Origin: Pseudomonadota bacterium
GTDB taxonomy: Bacteria > Pseudomonadota > Alphaproteobacteria > Rhodospirillales > Magnetospirillaceae
Reading direction: 5' to 3'
Assembly (NCBI GenBank): GCA_023426365.1
Contig: JAFAAW010000157.1
Span: 1 to 64,000, forward strand
DNA: 64,000 nt
Positions 57,247 through 64,000 of the stretch are shown here, one piece after another. The notes beneath the pieces were generated by a model. The model had not been told where the DNA came from and ran no database searches. It worked only from the letters and a program-made list of their open reading frames with translations. The position numbers and the translations under genes are program-made. Every line of letters starts with the position of its first letter. Position 1 is the first letter of the stretch.

Positions 57247-60200
57247 ATGGGCATGATGGACGAGCGGGCGCCCGCCATGGCGGGCACGGGGAACCCGGTC
57301 TCGGAACTGGACGCGGCCGCCGGCGCGCGGGCCAGCGGCGATTTCCGCACGGCCCTTGCCCTGTACGACGCCGTCCTGGCCATCACCCCCACCCACGGCA
57401 AGGCCCTGGCCGGCCGCGGCGCCGCCTTGCGCGCGCTGGGCCGCCCGCGCGAGGCGCTGCTTTCCCTGCTGGAGGCGCTGAACCGCGATCCCGCTCAACA
57501 GGACGCGCGGCTGGAACTGGCACTGGCGCTGCGCGAAACCGGGCGGCGGAACGAGGCCCGCACCCTGTACGGCCTGTTGCTGCGCGCCCCCGATGCCCCG
57601 CCGCAGGCATGGCACGACCTCGCCCTGCTGTGCCAGTCCGAAGGTCACCACATGGCGGCCGAGATCGCCCTGCGCCGCGCCGTCGCCATGGCGCCCGGCG
57701 ATGTGGGCGCCCGGCTGGACCTGGCCGACCATCTGGCCCGTCGCGGCGATCTGGCCGAGGCCGCCGATCTGTTCCACGGCGTACTGGCCATCCGTCCCGG
57801 CACCGCCGCCGCCCATGCCGGCCTGGGCCAGGCCCTGATCGGACTGGGACGGCTTGAGGAAGCCGAGGACCAGTTGGAACGCGCCGTGGTGATGGAGGCC
57901 GACAACACCGTCGCCCATTTGGCCCGCGCCCGCCTGAACCTGCTGTCGGGCAATCTGCCCGCCGCCTGGGACGACCTGAACTGGCGCTGGTCGCGCCCGG
58001 GCCTGCGCCGGCCCGAACCGCCGGGCCAGGCGTGGGACGGCAATGCCGATCTGTCCGGCCACACCATCCTGCTGTGGGCGGAACAGGGGGTGGCGGAAAC
58101 CATCCACCTGTTGCGCTATGTTCCCATGGTGGCCGATCGCGGCGCCCGCGTGGTGCTGGGCCTGCCCGCCGCGCTGGCGCCGCTGGCCGAGGGCTTGCGC
58201 GGCGTCGATCGGGTGGCGGTGTCGGGCCGCCCGGTGCCGGACGGCATCGACATCGAATACAACGCCTCGCTGGCCGATCTGCCGCGCCTGTTCGGCTCGT
58301 CGCTGGGGCAATTGCCGCCCGAACCCTATCTGAGCGCCCCCCAATCGCGCCGCGCGCCGGTGCGCGTGCCTTCGACGGCCCTGCTCAAGGTCGGCATCGC
58401 CTGGGCTGGCGACCGCGCCGACCGCGCGGTGCCGCTGGCCCAGATCATGCCGGTTCTGGCCCTGCCCGGTATCGCCGCCTATAGCCTGCAAACCGGCCCG
58501 CGTGCCGGCGACGCCGCCCGGCTGGCCCATCCGTCGCTGACCGCCAACCTGTCGGACTCGGTGGCGGATTTCGCCGATCTGGCCGCCCGCATCGCCGAGA
58601 TGGACGTGGTCATTGCCGCCGATGGCGCGGTGGCCCATCTGGCCGGTGCCCTGGGGGTGCCGGTGTGGGTTCTGACGCCCATGGTTCCCGATTGGCGCTG
58701 GATGCTGGAACGCGGGGATTCGCCCTGGTACGCCTCGGCCCGCCTGTTCCGGCAATCCCGCGCCGACAATTGGAACCATCCGGTGCAGCAGGTCTGCACC
58801 GCGCTGCGCCAGCGCATGGGCGAGGTGCGCGCCGAACGCGACCGCGCCGCCGCCCAGAAGGCCGGCGCCAAAGAGGCGATGCGTGCTTTCCTTGCCACCC
58901 ATCTGCAGGCCGGCGACCTGTTGCTGGACGTGGGCGCCGGCGACGGCACCTTCGCCCTGGACGCCGCCGGCCATCCGGCCGAGGACATCCGTGTGCTGGC
59001 CGTCGAGGCGCGGCCGGCCGAGGCCGCCATCCTGGCCGACACCGTCGCCATCGCGGGCGCCGAAGACTGCGTCGAGGTCATCGCCGCCCCGCTGGCCGCC
59101 GGGGAGACGCCGGTGGTGGTGGCCGCCCGTCCGCGCGGCGGCCGCTCGGTCTTTGCCCTGCCGCCCTGGGTGCGCGCGCCCTTGCGCACCACCACGCTTG
59201 ATGCGCTGCTGGCCGACCGCCCCGCACTTGCCGGGCGCCGCATGGTTCTGCGCCTGGGCGCCAAGGGAGCCGAGACCGAGGTGCTGGCCGGCCTGTCCGC
59301 CCCGCCGGCCGTGGTGGTGTTCGAACACGCCGCCGACGGCACCCTGGCCGACCGCCTGACGGCGGGCGGCTATGCCCTGTGGCGTTTTCCCGGCGCGGTG
59401 GCGGCGGGACCGGCCGTGCCCTTCGACGGAACGCCGGGTCCGGTGCTGGCGCTGACGACCGGCATCGCCCCGGCCGAACTGTATGGCGACGTGGGCGATC
59501 CCACCTCGCCCGCCGCCATGGCGCGCGCCGCCCTGGACGCCCGCCGGCTGGCCGCCGAAGGCACCGCCGCATTGGTGGCCGGCGACCTGAACGGCGCCGG
59601 CGCCCTGTTCGCCCGCGCGCTGGCGGTCGATCCCGACAATGCCGAGGCGCTGTCCAACCTGGGCACCCTGCTGCGCCGCGTCGGCCGCGCCGATGCCGCC
59701 GCCGCCTGTTGGGCGCGGGCACTGGCCAACGGCGCGGGCGCGGCCATCCGCGCCAATCTGGCCAATGTGATGCGCGAACTGGGCTATCTGTTCGCCGCCG
59801 AGGAGCAGTTCACCCAGGCGCTGGCGGCAGAGCCGGACAATCCCCTGTTCCTTTATGGCCTGGGCCTGTTGGAGCGCCAGCGCGGCCGCGCGCGCGAGGC
59901 GGTGGCGCTGTTCGAGCGGGCCGAAAGCTTGCGTCCCGGCACGGTGCCGCGGGTGGAACTGGCCGCCGCCCTGCTGAAAGCGGGCAATCTGGCGCGCGGC
60001 ATGGCCGAACTGGCGCACCGCCCAGCGGCCGCCCAAAATCCGGTGGAGGCCCCGGCCTGGGATGGCGGGCGGCTGGACGCCCGCACCATCCTGGTGCGCG
60101 ACGAAGGCGACGCCATCGATACCCTGATGCTGGCCCGCTTCATCCCGCAGGTGGCCCGCCACGGCGGCCTGGTGGTGGTGGAATGCGCCCCCGAATGCGC

Positions 60201-60870
60201 CCGCCTGCTGTCCAACCTGCCCGGGGTGGAACAGGTGGTGCCGCGCGGTCAGGACCTGCCGCCGGTGGACGTGGTGACACAATTGCCCGACGTTCCCCGC
60301 CTGATCGGCACCACGTCGCGCACCACGCCGCCGCGCGACGTGCCCTATCTGCACCTGCCCGACGGCATGGCCCCGCACACCGTTGCCGATCATGCCCATC
60401 TGCGGGTGGGCATCGCCTGGAGCGGGCGCGCCGGCGACCGCGCGGTGCCGCTGGGGGCGCTGCTGCGGCTGGCGGCCGATCCGCGCATTACCCTGGTCAG
60501 CCTGCAACGGGGCGAACGGGCGGCCGATCTGGCGGCGCATGGCGCCACGCCGTTCGTCGAGGATGCGGGGCGCGATTGCGCCGATCTGGCCGACATCGCC
60601 GCCATCGTCGCCGGCCTGGACCTGGTCATCGCCGCCGATACCGCCGAGGCCCACATCGCCGGCGCCATGGGCAAGCCGGTGTGGGTGTTGCTGCCCACCA
60701 CCTGCGACTGGCGCTGGGTGGACAACCGCGACGACAGCGTGTGGTATCCGACCATGCGGGTGTTCCGCCAGGCCCTGGACGGGTCTTGGGACGGCGCCAT
60801 GGCCCGGGTTGCGGACGCCGCCAGCGCCATGGCCGCCGGCAAGGTCGGCAGCCGGATGGGCGGCGGCTGA
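57247..60870 (+). CDS. TPR protein with two glycosyltransferase-like modules and an internal FkbM-type methyltransferase domain
   Basis: A 1207-residue soluble protein. Layout by eye: TPR repeats about 15-235; GT9/GT41-like module about 250-525 (TILLWAEQGVAETIHLLRYV to FRQSRADNWNHP); FkbM-type methyltransferase about 540-720 (LLDVGAGDGTFALDAAGH, TTLDALLADRP, LRLGAKGAETEVLAGL); TPR again about 765-885; second GT-like module about 905-1200 with VGIAWSGRAGDRAVPLGALL. The two TPR-GT halves are parallel, implying internal duplication around the methyltransferase. ATG at 57247 follows GGGGAGG. Role in glycosylation or modification of surface components is inferred; catalytic residues have not been verified. 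Confidence 0.8.
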   Translation: MGMMDERAPAMAGTGNPVSELDAAAGARASGDFRTALALYDAVLAITPTHGKALAGRGAALRALGRPREALLSLLEALNRDPAQQDARLELALALRETGRRNEARTLYGLLLRAPDAPPQAWHDLALLCQSEGHHMAAEIALRRAVAMAPGDVGARLDLADHLARRGDLAEAADLFHGVLAIRPGTAAAHAGLGQALIGLGRLEEAEDQLERAVVMEADNTVAHLARARLNLLSGNLPAAWDDLNWRWSRPGLRRPEPPGQAWDGNADLSGHTILLWAEQGVAETIHLLRYVPMVADRGARVVLGLPAALAPLAEGLRGVDRVAVSGRPVPDGIDIEYNASLADLPRLFGSSLGQLPPEPYLSAPQSRRAPVRVPSTALLKVGIAWAGDRADRAVPLAQIMPVLALPGIAAYSLQTGPRAGDAARLAHPSLTANLSDSVADFADLAARIAEMDVVIAADGAVAHLAGALGVPVWVLTPMVPDWRWMLERGDSPWYASARLFRQSRADNWNHPVQQVCTALRQRMGEVRAERDRAAAQKAGAKEAMRAFLATHLQAGDLLLDVGAGDGTFALDAAGHPAEDIRVLAVEARPAEAAILADTVAIAGAEDCVEVIAAPLAAGETPVVVAARPRGGRSVFALPPWVRAPLRTTTLDALLADRPALAGRRMVLRLGAKGAETEVLAGLSAPPAVVVFEHAADGTLADRLTAGGYALWRFPGAVAAGPAVPFDGTPGPVLALTTGIAPAELYGDVGDPTSPAAMARAALDARRLAAEGTAALVAGDLNGAGALFARALAVDPDNAEALSNLGTLLRRVGRADAAAACWARALANGAGAAIRANLANVMRELGYLFAAEEQFTQALAAEPDNPLFLYGLGLLERQRGRAREAVALFERAESLRPGTVPRVELAAALLKAGNLARGMAELAHRPAAAQNPVEAPAWDGGRLDARTILVRDEGDAIDTLMLARFIPQVARHGGLVVVECAPECARLLSNLPGVEQVVPRGQDLPPVDVVTQLPDVPRLIGTTSRTTPPRDVPYLHLPDGMAPHTVADHAHLRVGIAWSGRAGDRAVPLGALLRLAADPRITLVSLQRGERAADLAAHGATPFVEDAGRDCADLADIAAIVAGLDLVIAADTAEAHIAGAMGKPVWVLLPTTCDWRWVDNRDDSVWYPTMRVFRQALDGSWDGAMARVADAASAMAAGKVGSRMGGG

Positions 60871-60874
60871 GCCG

Positions 60875-62059
60875 TCAGCGGCCCCGCAGCGCCAGGGCGG
60901 CGGCCAGCGCCGCCACCCCGCCCACCGCCAGCACGGCGAACGACCACCCCCATTGTCCGGTGTGGTCGTAGACGGCGCCGAACGCCACCGGCGACACCGC
61001 GCCGGCGCCGAACCCCAGCAGCGAGCGCACCGCCAGCACCTTGCCCAAATGGCGCTGGGGCACCGCCTCGGTCATGGCGGTGGACAGCACGCCGGAATCG
61101 CCATAGGCGGCAAAGCTGGCCGCCGCGGCCACCGCCAGCGCCAGCATGGGATGCCATGCGGCGCTCCAGCCGGTGGCGGCGGTGAGTGCGCCGCTGGCCA
61201 GGGCGGCCCCGATCAACACGGCGCGCCGGCCCCAGCGGTCCGAGGCCATGCCGGTCACCAGGGTGGCGACGATGCCGGCCAGATGGACCGCCGAAGCGAC
61301 CACCAGCCCCATCGCCACCGGCCCCAGGCCGCTGCCGCCCAGCGCATGGGCCAGAAAGGCCGGCAGCCACGCCCACAGGCCCAGCAATTCCCAGGTGTGG
61401 GCCACATAGCCAATGGTCAGCAGCAGCGACACCGGAGCCGCCAGCGCCGTCCATGCGCCCCCCGCCCCGCTGCCGGCGCCGCCGTCGCGATGGGCGGGCG
61501 GGCGGTCGGGATGGCCGCGCAACGCCAGCGTCCCGGCCACCGCGCCAACCAGCGGCCCCACCGCGCACAGGGCGAAGCCCCAGCGATAGTCCAACAGGGC
61601 GGCGCCCCCCAGCGCGCCGGACACCGACAGCCAGTACCCGAACGACCCCGACGCCAGCAGCGCCCCCATGGCGATGCCGCGCCGGGCCGGCGGCACCAGT
61701 TCCGCCACCAGCATGAGCGCCGGGGTGTAGGCCCCGCCCTGGGTAATGCCAACCAGGGCAATCAGCACCAGCGCGCTGTCATGCGAGCGGGCGAACGCGG
61801 CCATCAGCACGGCGGCCAGCGCCGCGCCCCAACTGGACAGCACGAACACCCGTCGCGCGCCGACGCGGTCGGCCGCCCACGATCCCACCAGCAGGGCCAG
61901 CGCCATGCAGATGTTGTAGACCGACTGCACCGATCCGGCGGCGGCGGCATCCATGCCCCAGGCATCGCGCAGGAACGGCAACGCGCCGGCATAGGCCATG
62001 GCGGCGGTGCAGGTGGCGGCGCGGGACAGGCACAACAGGCGCAGGCGGGGTACGGTCAT
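60875..62059 (-). CDS. MFS transporter (CynX/NimT-like)
   Basis: A 394-residue, 12-segment transporter. Motif A is GSWAADRVGARRVFVL, and the sixth-to-seventh helix loop is long and glycine-rich. The region QGGAYTPALMLVAELVPPARR is shared with cyanate- and nitroimidazole-type permeases. It is convergent with the TPR gene, four bases apart, and divergent from a GcvA-like LysR gene across a palindromic operator, so it is probably that regulator's target. Substrate unknown. Confidence 0.82.
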   Translation of the reverse strand: MTVPRLRLLCLSRAATCTAAMAYAGALPFLRDAWGMDAAAAGSVQSVYNICMALALLVGSWAADRVGARRVFVLSSWGAALAAVLMAAFARSHDSALVLIALVGITQGGAYTPALMLVAELVPPARRGIAMGALLASGSFGYWLSVSGALGGAALLDYRWGFALCAVGPLVGAVAGTLALRGHPDRPPAHRDGGAGSGAGGAWTALAAPVSLLLTIGYVAHTWELLGLWAWLPAFLAHALGGSGLGPVAMGLVVASAVHLAGIVATLVTGMASDRWGRRAVLIGAALASGALTAATGWSAAWHPMLALAVAAAASFAAYGDSGVLSTAMTEAVPQRHLGKVLAVRSLLGFGAGAVSPVAFGAVYDHTGQWGWSFAVLAVGGVAALAAALALRGR

Positions 62060-62113
62060 GCCGCCAGCCTAGGAAGGCGCCGGTGGCCGGGCAAACGAGT
62101 TTGCGGGCGGCGA

Positions 62114-62134
62114 CGGTTGAGTTAAACTCAACCG
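62114..62134. promoter_or_regulatory. LysR-type operator palindrome
   Basis: Ten-base arms CGGTTGAGTT and AACTCAACCG surround one central A, giving perfect symmetry. The core TGAGTTAAACTCA is a T-N11-A LysR box. It ends two bases before the LysR start and 55 bases from the divergent MFS start, so the regulator would cover its own start and control the transporter. Confidence 0.7.
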
Positions 62135-62136
62135 AA

Positions 62137-63027
62137 ATGTCCAGATTGCCGCCGCTCAACGCCCTGCGCACCTTCGAGGCCGCCGCCCGCCACGCCAGCT
62201 TCACCCTGGCGGCGGCGGAACTGTGCGTCACCCCGGGCGCCGTCAGCCGCCAGATCAAGGCGCTGGAAGACCATCTGGGGGTGGCGCTGTTCGCCCGCGC
62301 CAATCGCAGCGTCGCCCTCACCCAGGCGGGGAGCCGTTATTTCGCCGCCATCAGCGGCCCCTTCGCCGAGCTGGCCCGCGCCGGCGAGGCGCTGGGCGCG
62401 GCGCGGCTGCGGCGGGTCAGGCTGGAATGCCTGCCGACCTTGGCCATGCATTGGCTGCTTCAGCGCCTGCCCGGCTTCCGCCTGGCCCATCCCGGCCTGG
62501 ATGTGGACCTGCGCACGGCCACCGGCAGGATCGACCCGGCAGGCGATTTCGACCTCGCCATCCGCCGCGACCCGGCCCATTTCAACGGGCTGGCCTTCAC
62601 CCCCCTGATGACGGAATGGAGCTTGCCGGTCTGCGCCCCCGCCTTCGCGGCGCGCCACCGGATGGAGCGCCCGGCCGACCTGGCCCGCATCCCCACCTTG
62701 CACATCCGCGTGCGGGCGGATCTGTGGCCCGCCTGGTGCCGCGCGCAGGGGGTACCGGCCGCCGGCCTCGGCCCCGCGCAGGAGGTGGACCACACCTATG
62801 TGGCCATGCAGGCGGCCGAGGACGGGCTGGGGGTGGCGGTGGTGCCGCTGCTGTTCGCCCACCGCCTGCTGGAGGCCGGCCGGCTGGTATGCCCGCTGCC
62901 GGGCACCCAGGTCGCCACCGGCAGCTATGCGCTGTTGCATCGGCCGGGACGGCAGGGCGCCGAGGTCGCGGCCTTCGCCCGCTGGCTGGCGGCCGAGTGC
63001 GCGGCGGCGCCGTTCACGCCAGATTGA
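62137..63027 (+). CDS. LysR-family transcriptional regulator, GcvA-like
   Basis: A 296-residue regulator. The helix-turn-helix region is PPLNALRTFEAAARHASFTL and CVTPGAVSRQIKALEDHLG; a co-inducer-binding domain follows from about residue 90. The N-terminal form RLPPLNALRTFEAAAR is typical of GcvA/TrpI-like members. ATG at 62137 is preferred, because an in-frame ATG at 62083 would translate the palindrome. It is divergent from the MFS gene, its likely target. The 3' end overlaps the convergent spoVR gene by 14 bases. Confidence 0.88.
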   Translation: MSRLPPLNALRTFEAAARHASFTLAAAELCVTPGAVSRQIKALEDHLGVALFARANRSVALTQAGSRYFAAISGPFAELARAGEALGAARLRRVRLECLPTLAMHWLLQRLPGFRLAHPGLDVDLRTATGRIDPAGDFDLAIRRDPAHFNGLAFTPLMTEWSLPVCAPAFAARHRMERPADLARIPTLHIRVRADLWPAWCRAQGVPAAGLGPAQEVDHTYVAMQAAEDGLGVAVVPLLFAHRLLEAGRLVCPLPGTQVATGSYALLHRPGRQGAEVAAFARWLAAECAAAPFTPD

Positions 63028-64000
63028 TGGTGGGCGCGACGTCGTCGTATTCGCGCAAGGTCATGTCGGTTTCCGCGTCCACCTCGACCAGTCGCACCTC
63101 ATAGCCCCACAAATTGGCGATGTGCCTGAGCGTCAGGATCGCCTCGTCCTCGTCCAGCAGGATGCCGTTGCTGACCCGGTGTTGCAGCACCAGCCGGCGG
63201 TCGCCCGCCAAATCCACGTCCACGATCTGGATGTCGCATTCCAGGTGGCTGATGTCGTAGGACCGCGCCAGCGCCTTCCTCACCTCGCGATAGCCGCGTT
63301 CGTTGTGGATGGCGGTCACCTGCATGTCGGGCGCGTCGTAATCGTTGTGCACCTTGAACAGCCGCATCTTGCGGATCAGGGCCGGCGACAGGAATTGCTG
63401 GATGAAGCTTTCGTCGCGGTAATCGCCCCAGGCGGCGCGCAATGTGCCCCAGGGATCGTCGTTGCCGGCGATGTCGGGGAACCACTCGCGGTCCTCGGCG
63501 GTGGGCTGTTCGCAGATGCGCTTGATGTCCTGCATCATGCCGAAGCCCAGCGCATAGGGGTTGATGCCGCCGAAACGCGGATCGTCGAAATCCGGCTGGA
63601 ACACCACGTTGGTGTGGGAATGCAGGATTTCCATGAACGCGCCGTCGGTGATCAGCCCGCGTTCGTGCAGCCGGCTGACGATATGGTAGTGCACCATGGT
63701 GGCGCAGCCTTCGTTCATCACCTTGGTCTGCTTCTGCGGGTAAAAGTACTGCGACACGTTGCGCACGATGCGCAGGATCTCGCGCTGCCAGGGCTGCAGC
63801 TTGGGCGCGGTCTTTTCCAGGAAGTAAAGGATGTTCTCCTCGGGCAGGTGCAGGCGCTTCTTGCGTTCCGCCATGTCGCGGCCGCCGCGCTGGGTGGCCG
63901 CCGACTTGGGCACCGTGCGCCACAGATCGTTGTAGGTCTGTTCGAAATACGCCTGGCGCTCCTTTTCCCGCTCCTGCTCCTGGCGCAGGTCATAGCCGCG
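63014..64000 (-). CDS. SpoVR family protein, C-terminal part (runs off the window)
   Basis: The frame is open from base 64000 to the stop at 63014, 328 codons; a full SpoVR is about 500 residues, so the N terminus lies beyond the edge. Conserved segments include YNDLWRTVPKSAATQRG, QPWQREILRIVRNVSQYFYP, the metal-like NEGCATMVHYHIVSRL and FGGINPYALGFGMMQDIKR. In other proteobacteria spoVR follows yeaH and prkA, an operon for starvation or stress; those would lie to the right of this window. Function of SpoVR itself is not well understood. Confidence 0.88.
   Translation of the reverse strand, partial: RGYDLRQEQEREKERQAYFEQTYNDLWRTVPKSAATQRGGRDMAERKKRLHLPEENILYFLEKTAPKLQPWQREILRIVRNVSQYFYPQKQTKVMNEGCATMVHYHIVSRLHERGLITDGAFMEILHSHTNVVFQPDFDDPRFGGINPYALGFGMMQDIKRICEQPTAEDREWFPDIAGNDDPWGTLRAAWGDYRDESFIQQFLSPALIRKMRLFKVHNDYDAPDMQVTAIHNERGYREVRKALARSYDISHLECDIQIVDVDLAGDRRLVLQHRVSNGILLDEDEAILTLRHIANLWGYEVRLVEVDAETDMTLREYDDVAPTINLA

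Noticed and set aside
56953..60654. A 1233-codon minus-strand frame opposite the TPR protein
   Set aside because: Glutamine/glycine/histidine-rich antisense shadow; the plus-strand frame has TPR, GT and methyltransferase motifs.
63014..63913. SpoVR as a complete 299-residue protein
   Set aside because: The frame stays open to the window edge and continues with SpoVR-like sequence, so the gene is truncated by the window, not short.

Overview
The window is GC-rich DNA, densely packed with genes on both strands. Several features point to an alphaproteobacterium of the Rhodospirillales, most like Magnetospirillum and relatives: a COQ9-type ubiquinone protein, a three-subunit PntA1/A2/B transhydrogenase as in Rhodospirillum, DUF1127 and DUF465 mini-proteins, a 67-residue S21, haemerythrin-linked chemotaxis and HupT/HupR-type regulators. 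This assignment is inferred from gene content only. No magnetosome, rRNA, tRNA, CRISPR or transposase genes were seen.

Layout. 1-3.55 kb: end of an iron/siderophore ABC uptake operon (binding protein, permease, ATPase, DUF2218 protein, MFS exporter). 3.6-12.1 kb: a complete tetrathionate reductase locus ttrS-ttrR-ttrB-ttrC-ttrA followed, after a strongly palindromic gap, by modA for molybdate, the metal TtrA needs. 12.2-17.3 kb: a small unknown gene, a HupR/HupT-like two-component pair without hydrogenase genes, and a multi-PAS histidine kinase. 17.4-21.9 kb: sulfate/thiosulfate importer cysAWT-sbp with an Rrf2 regulator and a clear promoter/operator. 22-28.2 kb: small membrane protein, GT2 glycosyltransferase, ChbG-like deacetylase, MFS transporter, chromate transporter chrA with a MocR-type regulator, DUF1127 protein. 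28.3-31.4 kb: haemerythrin-chemoreceptor fusion and a free bacteriohaemerythrin. 31.5-44.4 kb: prpE, ubiX, pfkA, two DUF465 proteins, a TRIC/UPF0126 membrane protein behind a tandem glycine riboswitch, a degenerate GGDEF protein, purEK, DedA, COQ9, def, rpsU, an unusual soluble chemoreceptor, DUF2795 and VOC proteins. 44.5-53.3 kb: pntA1-A2-B, an ABC1 kinase, pepF, an acyl-CoA synthetase and a GDCCVxC-type cysteine protein.

53.3-55.9 kb is the main accessory island: two DUF2589 proteins, an 83-residue unknown protein and a small nuclease-toxin-like protein, all on one strand, with more AT-rich sequence around the last gene. This is the best candidate here for an undescribed system. 56-64 kb: UDP-glucuronate-epimerase-type enzyme, a 1207-residue TPR/glycosyltransferase/FkbM-methyltransferase fusion, an MFS transporter divergent from a GcvA-like LysR regulator across a near-perfect operator palindrome, and SpoVR running off the right edge.

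Functional themes are anaerobic sulfur-oxyanion respiration and sulfur assimilation, redox/oxygen sensing, and central carbon and purine metabolism. Everything comes from reading the sequence and family knowledge; no database search was run.
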